7,080 bases of DNA. Origin: Candidatus Nanopelagicales bacterium (GTDB lineage Bacteria; Actinomycetota; Actinomycetes; S36-B12; UBA5976). Location: positions 1 through 7,080 of the forward strand of contig JAIOWT010000049.1 of assembly GCA_021742025.1 (NCBI GenBank), written 5' to 3'. Made by a program: the position numbers and the translations under genes. The notes below the pieces were generated by a model, which was not told where the DNA came from, did not search any database, and saw only the letters and a list, made by a program, of their open reading frames with translations. Of the stretch, positions 4,553-7,080 are shown in pieces. Numbering within the stretch: position 1 is the first letter of the stretch; every line of letters starts with the position of its first letter.

Positions 4553-7080
4553 CTAGCCAACTGGTGTGACGTCAGATTCAACTGGAGTTGAACCAACACC
4601 AGTCTTAGTTTTAGCTGCAGCTTTTTTGGCTGCAGCACCACTGATCACCTTTGTGCCACCGACAGTCTTTTTGGCTGCCTTCTTCTTGGCCGTTGCTTTC
4701 TTCTTAACTGGTGGCTTCTTAGCTGCAGCTTTACGAGCTGCTGGCTTCTTTACCGAAGGACCAGCTGCGCGGCGTTCAGCTAACAAGTCAGATGCGCGCT
4801 CAATCGAAATCGTCTCGACCGAATCGCCACCACGAAGTGAAGCGTTGGTTTCGCCATCAGTGATGTAGATACCGAAGCGACCTTCACGAACCACAACTTC
4901 CTTCTGGGTTGAAGGGTCAACGCCGACAACCTTTAACGGTCCAGCTGCCTGGCCCCGACCGCGACGAAGTTTTGGCTGCGCAAACAGTGCCAGCGCCTCT
5001 TCAAGTGTGCAACTGAAGATTGATTCTTCATCTGGCAAGGTGCGTGAGTCTTTACCCTTTAACAAGTAAGGGCCGTAACGACCATTTTGAGAAGTGATTG
5101 GCTCACCTTCAGTTGGATCTAAGCCGATTTCACGTGGCAAAGTAAACATCCGAAGTGCATCATCAAGTGAAACTTGCTCAACATCCATAGTTGAAAACAG
5201 CGATGCAGTGCGAGGCTTTTCTTTCTTTGGCGAACCTTCGGGCAATACCTCAGTGAAGTAAGGACCGTAACGTCCAGTCTTAGCCATAATGACGCGCTCA
5301 GTTTCTGGATCTACACCAAGTTCGCGTTCACCAGATGGAGCATTGAAAAGTTCTTCAGCTTTTTCGGCAGTCATTTCATCTGGCGCAAGATCCTGCGGAA
5401 TGTTCGCGCGCTGAAGAGTTTCGCCTTCACCGCGTTCCAAGTAAGGACCGTACTTACCAACACGAATGATGCCTTCATGGCCTGCGATCGGAAGCGAAGC
5501 CATTGCGCGGGCATCGATGTCGCCATAGACCGAAACCAACGGAGCTAAGCCAGGGAAAATTGAACCTTCAGTTTTTTCACCAAAGTAAAAACGCTTTAAA
5601 ACTTCTAATCGTCCTTGTTCGCCGTTTGCTACTTCATCCAGAACTTCTTCTAGTGATGCTGTGAAATCGTAGTCAACAAGTTGAGTGAAGTTTTCTTCCA
5701 TCAAGCGAGTAACAGTGAATGCCAAGAAGTGTGGAACTAATGCGCTACCGCGCTTCCACACATAACCCTGATCAATAATGCGGCTAACGATTGCAGCGTA
5801 AGTTGAAGGGCGACCGATACCAAGTTCTTCAAGCTTTTGAACCAAAGTTGCCTCGGTATAACGAGCTGGTGGATTTGTTGAGTGACCACTTGGCTCTAAC
5901 GAAACTGCAGTAACCGAATCCCCTACCTTCACAGCAGGCAAGCGGCGGGCTTCGTTCTTTTCATCCTGATCTTCATCGGCATCATCATAAGCAGCCATGT
6001 GTCCACGGAACGTAATAACCGTTCCACTTGCTGAAAATTCAGCGTCACGGCCATCACCACTAGTTGCACCAATGCGAATTGTTGCAGTTGTTCCCTTGGC
6101 ATCAGCCATTTGACTAGCAACAGTTCGTTTCCAAATCAAGTCATACAGGGCAAACTCATCGCCGACTAATTCGCCAGCAACTTCAGCCGGTGTCCGGAAG
6201 ACATCACCGGCAGGACGAATTGCTTCGTGCGCTTCTTGCGCATTCTTAACTTTGCGATCGTAGCGACGTGGTGCTTCTGAAACATGATCACTACCGTAAA
6301 GTTCTGCAGCTTGTTTGCGAGCTGCGTTCAATGCAGTATCAGATAGCGTTGTCGAGTCGGTTCGCATGTAAGTGATGTAACCGCGTTCATACAGAGCTTG
6401 CGCCACACGCATAGTGCGTTGCGCTCCCCACTTCAATCGACCTGATGCAGCTTGCTGCATGGTTGAAGTCATGAATGGAGCTTTTGGTTTGCTTGAGTAT
6501 GGCCGATCATCAACGGAACGGACGGCAAACTTGGCACCACTTAGTGACGTGCAAAGGCTCTTTGCCACATCCTCATCGAGATGAACCAGACTGGCGTCCT
6601 TTATCTGAGCCAGCGAATCAAAGTCTTTTCCTTGCGCAATCTTCTTGCCATCAACTGCAACTAAGTTTGCACTGAATGATTGAGGATCGAATGTTCCTTC
6701 GATGTCCCAATACGATGCGCGCTTGTAAGCAATGCGCTCACGTTCTTTTTCTACGATCAATCGAGTTGCAACAGACTGCACGCGGCCCGCAGAAAGACCG
6801 GCTTGAACTTTCCGCCAAAGCACGGGTGAAACTTCAAAGCCATAAAGTCGATCGATAAGGCGACGGGTTTCTTGCGCATCAACTAGTTGCATATCTAGAT
6901 CACGAGTTGATTCCGCTGCGTGACGAATTGCTTCTGGAGTGATTTCGTGGAACACCATTCGGCGCACTGGAACTTTTGGTCGAAGAATTTCCATTAGGTG
7001 CCAAGCGATCGCTTCACCTTCACGGTCCTCGTCAGTTGCGAGCAATAGTTCGTCAGCATCAGCAAGCATCCGCTTAAGCT
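4553..7080 (-). CDS. topA: DNA topoisomerase I (type IA), lacking N-terminal end
   Basis: Topoisomerase I relaxes negative supercoils by cutting and passing one strand. The frame stays open to the window edge, so the true start lies beyond 7080; roughly 90-100 residues of the TOPRIM domain are missing. Counting from the internal Met at 7069, the Mg-binding DEDRE motif is at 13-17, AGLSAGRVQSVATRL at 90-104, the active-site segment YITYMRTDST at 231-240 with catalytic Tyr234, and LEELGIGRPSTYA at 413-425. Four C-terminal repeats centre on GKYGPY (538), GRYGPY (599), GRYGPY (663) and GRFGIY (730), spaced 61-67 residues. Their bases are glycine/aromatic motifs rather than Cys4 zinc ribbons; only two cysteines are visible. 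A Lys/Ala-rich tail starts near 774. This architecture is usual in actinobacteria, where the tail aids DNA binding. The operon promoter would lie outside the window. Confidence 0.97.
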   Translation of the reverse strand, partial: LKRMLADADELLLATDEDREGEAIAWHLMEILRPKVPVRRMVFHEITPEAIRHAAESTRDLDMQLVDAQETRRLIDRLYGFEVSPVLWRKVQAGLSAGRVQSVATRLIVEKERERIAYKRASYWDIEGTFDPQSFSANLVAVDGKKIAQGKDFDSLAQIKDASLVHLDEDVAKSLCTSLSGAKFAVRSVDDRPYSSKPKAPFMTSTMQQAASGRLKWGAQRTMRVAQALYERGYITYMRTDSTTLSDTALNAARKQAAELYGSDHVSEAPRRYDRKVKNAQEAHEAIRPAGDVFRTPAEVAGELVGDEFALYDLIWKRTVASQMADAKGTTATIRIGATSGDGRDAEFSASGTVITFRGHMAAYDDADEDQDEKNEARRLPAVKVGDSVTAVSLEPSGHSTNPPARYTEATLVQKLEELGIGRPSTYAAIVSRIIDQGYVWKRGSALVPHFLAFTVTRLMEENFTQLVDYDFTASLEEVLDEVANGEQGRLEVLKRFYFGEKTEGSIFPGLAPLVSVYGDIDARAMASLPIAGHEGIIRVGKYGPYLERGEGETLQRANIPQDLAPDEMTAEKAEELFNAPSGERELGVDPETERVIMAKTGRYGPYFTEVLPEGSPKKEKPRTASLFSTMDVEQVSLDDALRMFTLPREIGLDPTEGEPITSQNGRYGPYLLKGKDSRTLPDEESIFSCTLEEALALFAQPKLRRGRGQAAGPLKVVGVDPSTQKEVVVREGRFGIYITDGETNASLRGGDSVETISIERASDLLAERRAAGPSVKKPAARKAAAKKPPVKKKATAKKKAAKKTVGGTKVISGAAAKKAAAKTKTGVGSTPVESDVTPVG
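4604..4750 (-). repeat. Low-complexity Lys/Ala-rich coding tract at topA 3' end
   Basis: Codons for about 49 residues, almost all Lys, Ala, Pro, Thr and Gly, produce irregular short direct repeats such as GCTGCAGC, TTCTTGGC and TTCTTAGC (as read on the plus strand). The tract encodes the basic tail of topoisomerase I, probably disordered and contacting DNA. Such tracts vary in length between close relatives because of slippage. The alanine-rich open frame on the opposite strand is a by-product. Confidence 0.7.

Noticed and set aside
4566..4868. Plus-strand open frame of 100 codons with an Ala/Phe/Leu-rich, membrane-like translation
   Set aside because: The apparent hydrophobic protein is the complement of the Lys/Ala-rich tail of topA (Lys codons read as Phe/Leu on the other strand), a known artefact of such tracts.
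4553..5560. Repeated glycine/aromatic motifs at the topA C-terminus, considered as a novel repeat protein or fusion
   Set aside because: Four such repeats without zinc ribbons are the normal C-terminal architecture of actinobacterial topoisomerase I.

Overview
This window looks like an ordinary chromosomal core region of an actinobacterium. Three things point there: the order topA - tmk - holB - TAP-type secreted peptidase beside a tRNA-Thr; a topoisomerase I with glycine/aromatic C-terminal repeats and a Lys/Ala-rich tail instead of zinc ribbons; and a delta' subunit of the actinobacterial type with Arg in place of the Walker A Lys. By eye the base composition is roughly balanced, low for the phylum. 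That would fit the small-genome freshwater actinobacteria (Nanopelagicales/acI-like), but this placement is an inference, not a demonstration.

Layout. On the plus strand, the window opens with the 3' end of an alpha/beta hydrolase of the prolyl oligopeptidase type (1-359). Everything else reads on the minus strand. In order of transcription, from the right edge leftwards: topA (cut by the window end, 7080-4553), tmk (4542-3922), holB (3925-2732), a secreted TAP-like serine peptidase (2674-1148), a VKOR-family disulfide-forming membrane protein (1096-512) and tRNA-Thr(CGT) (449-378). The hydrolase and the tRNA converge, with only 18 bases between the stop codon and the tRNA 3' end.

The genes form two functional blocks. 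topA, tmk and holB are packed tightly (10-base gap, then a 4-base ATGA overlap) and serve DNA replication: supercoil relaxation, dTDP supply and clamp loading. After a 57-base gap holding a hairpin come two cell-envelope genes, an exported peptidase with ten cysteines and a VKOR that could drive disulfide formation in exported proteins. There is no stretch over 300 bases without a gene; the longest gap is about 60 bases.

I found no undescribed system, mobile element or CRISPR array. The points most worth a second look are the T-loop of the tRNA-Thr, where the nearly invariant U55 is a C, and the pairing of a cysteine-rich secreted peptidase with VKOR in the same reading frame, separated by one TAA and 17 sense codons.
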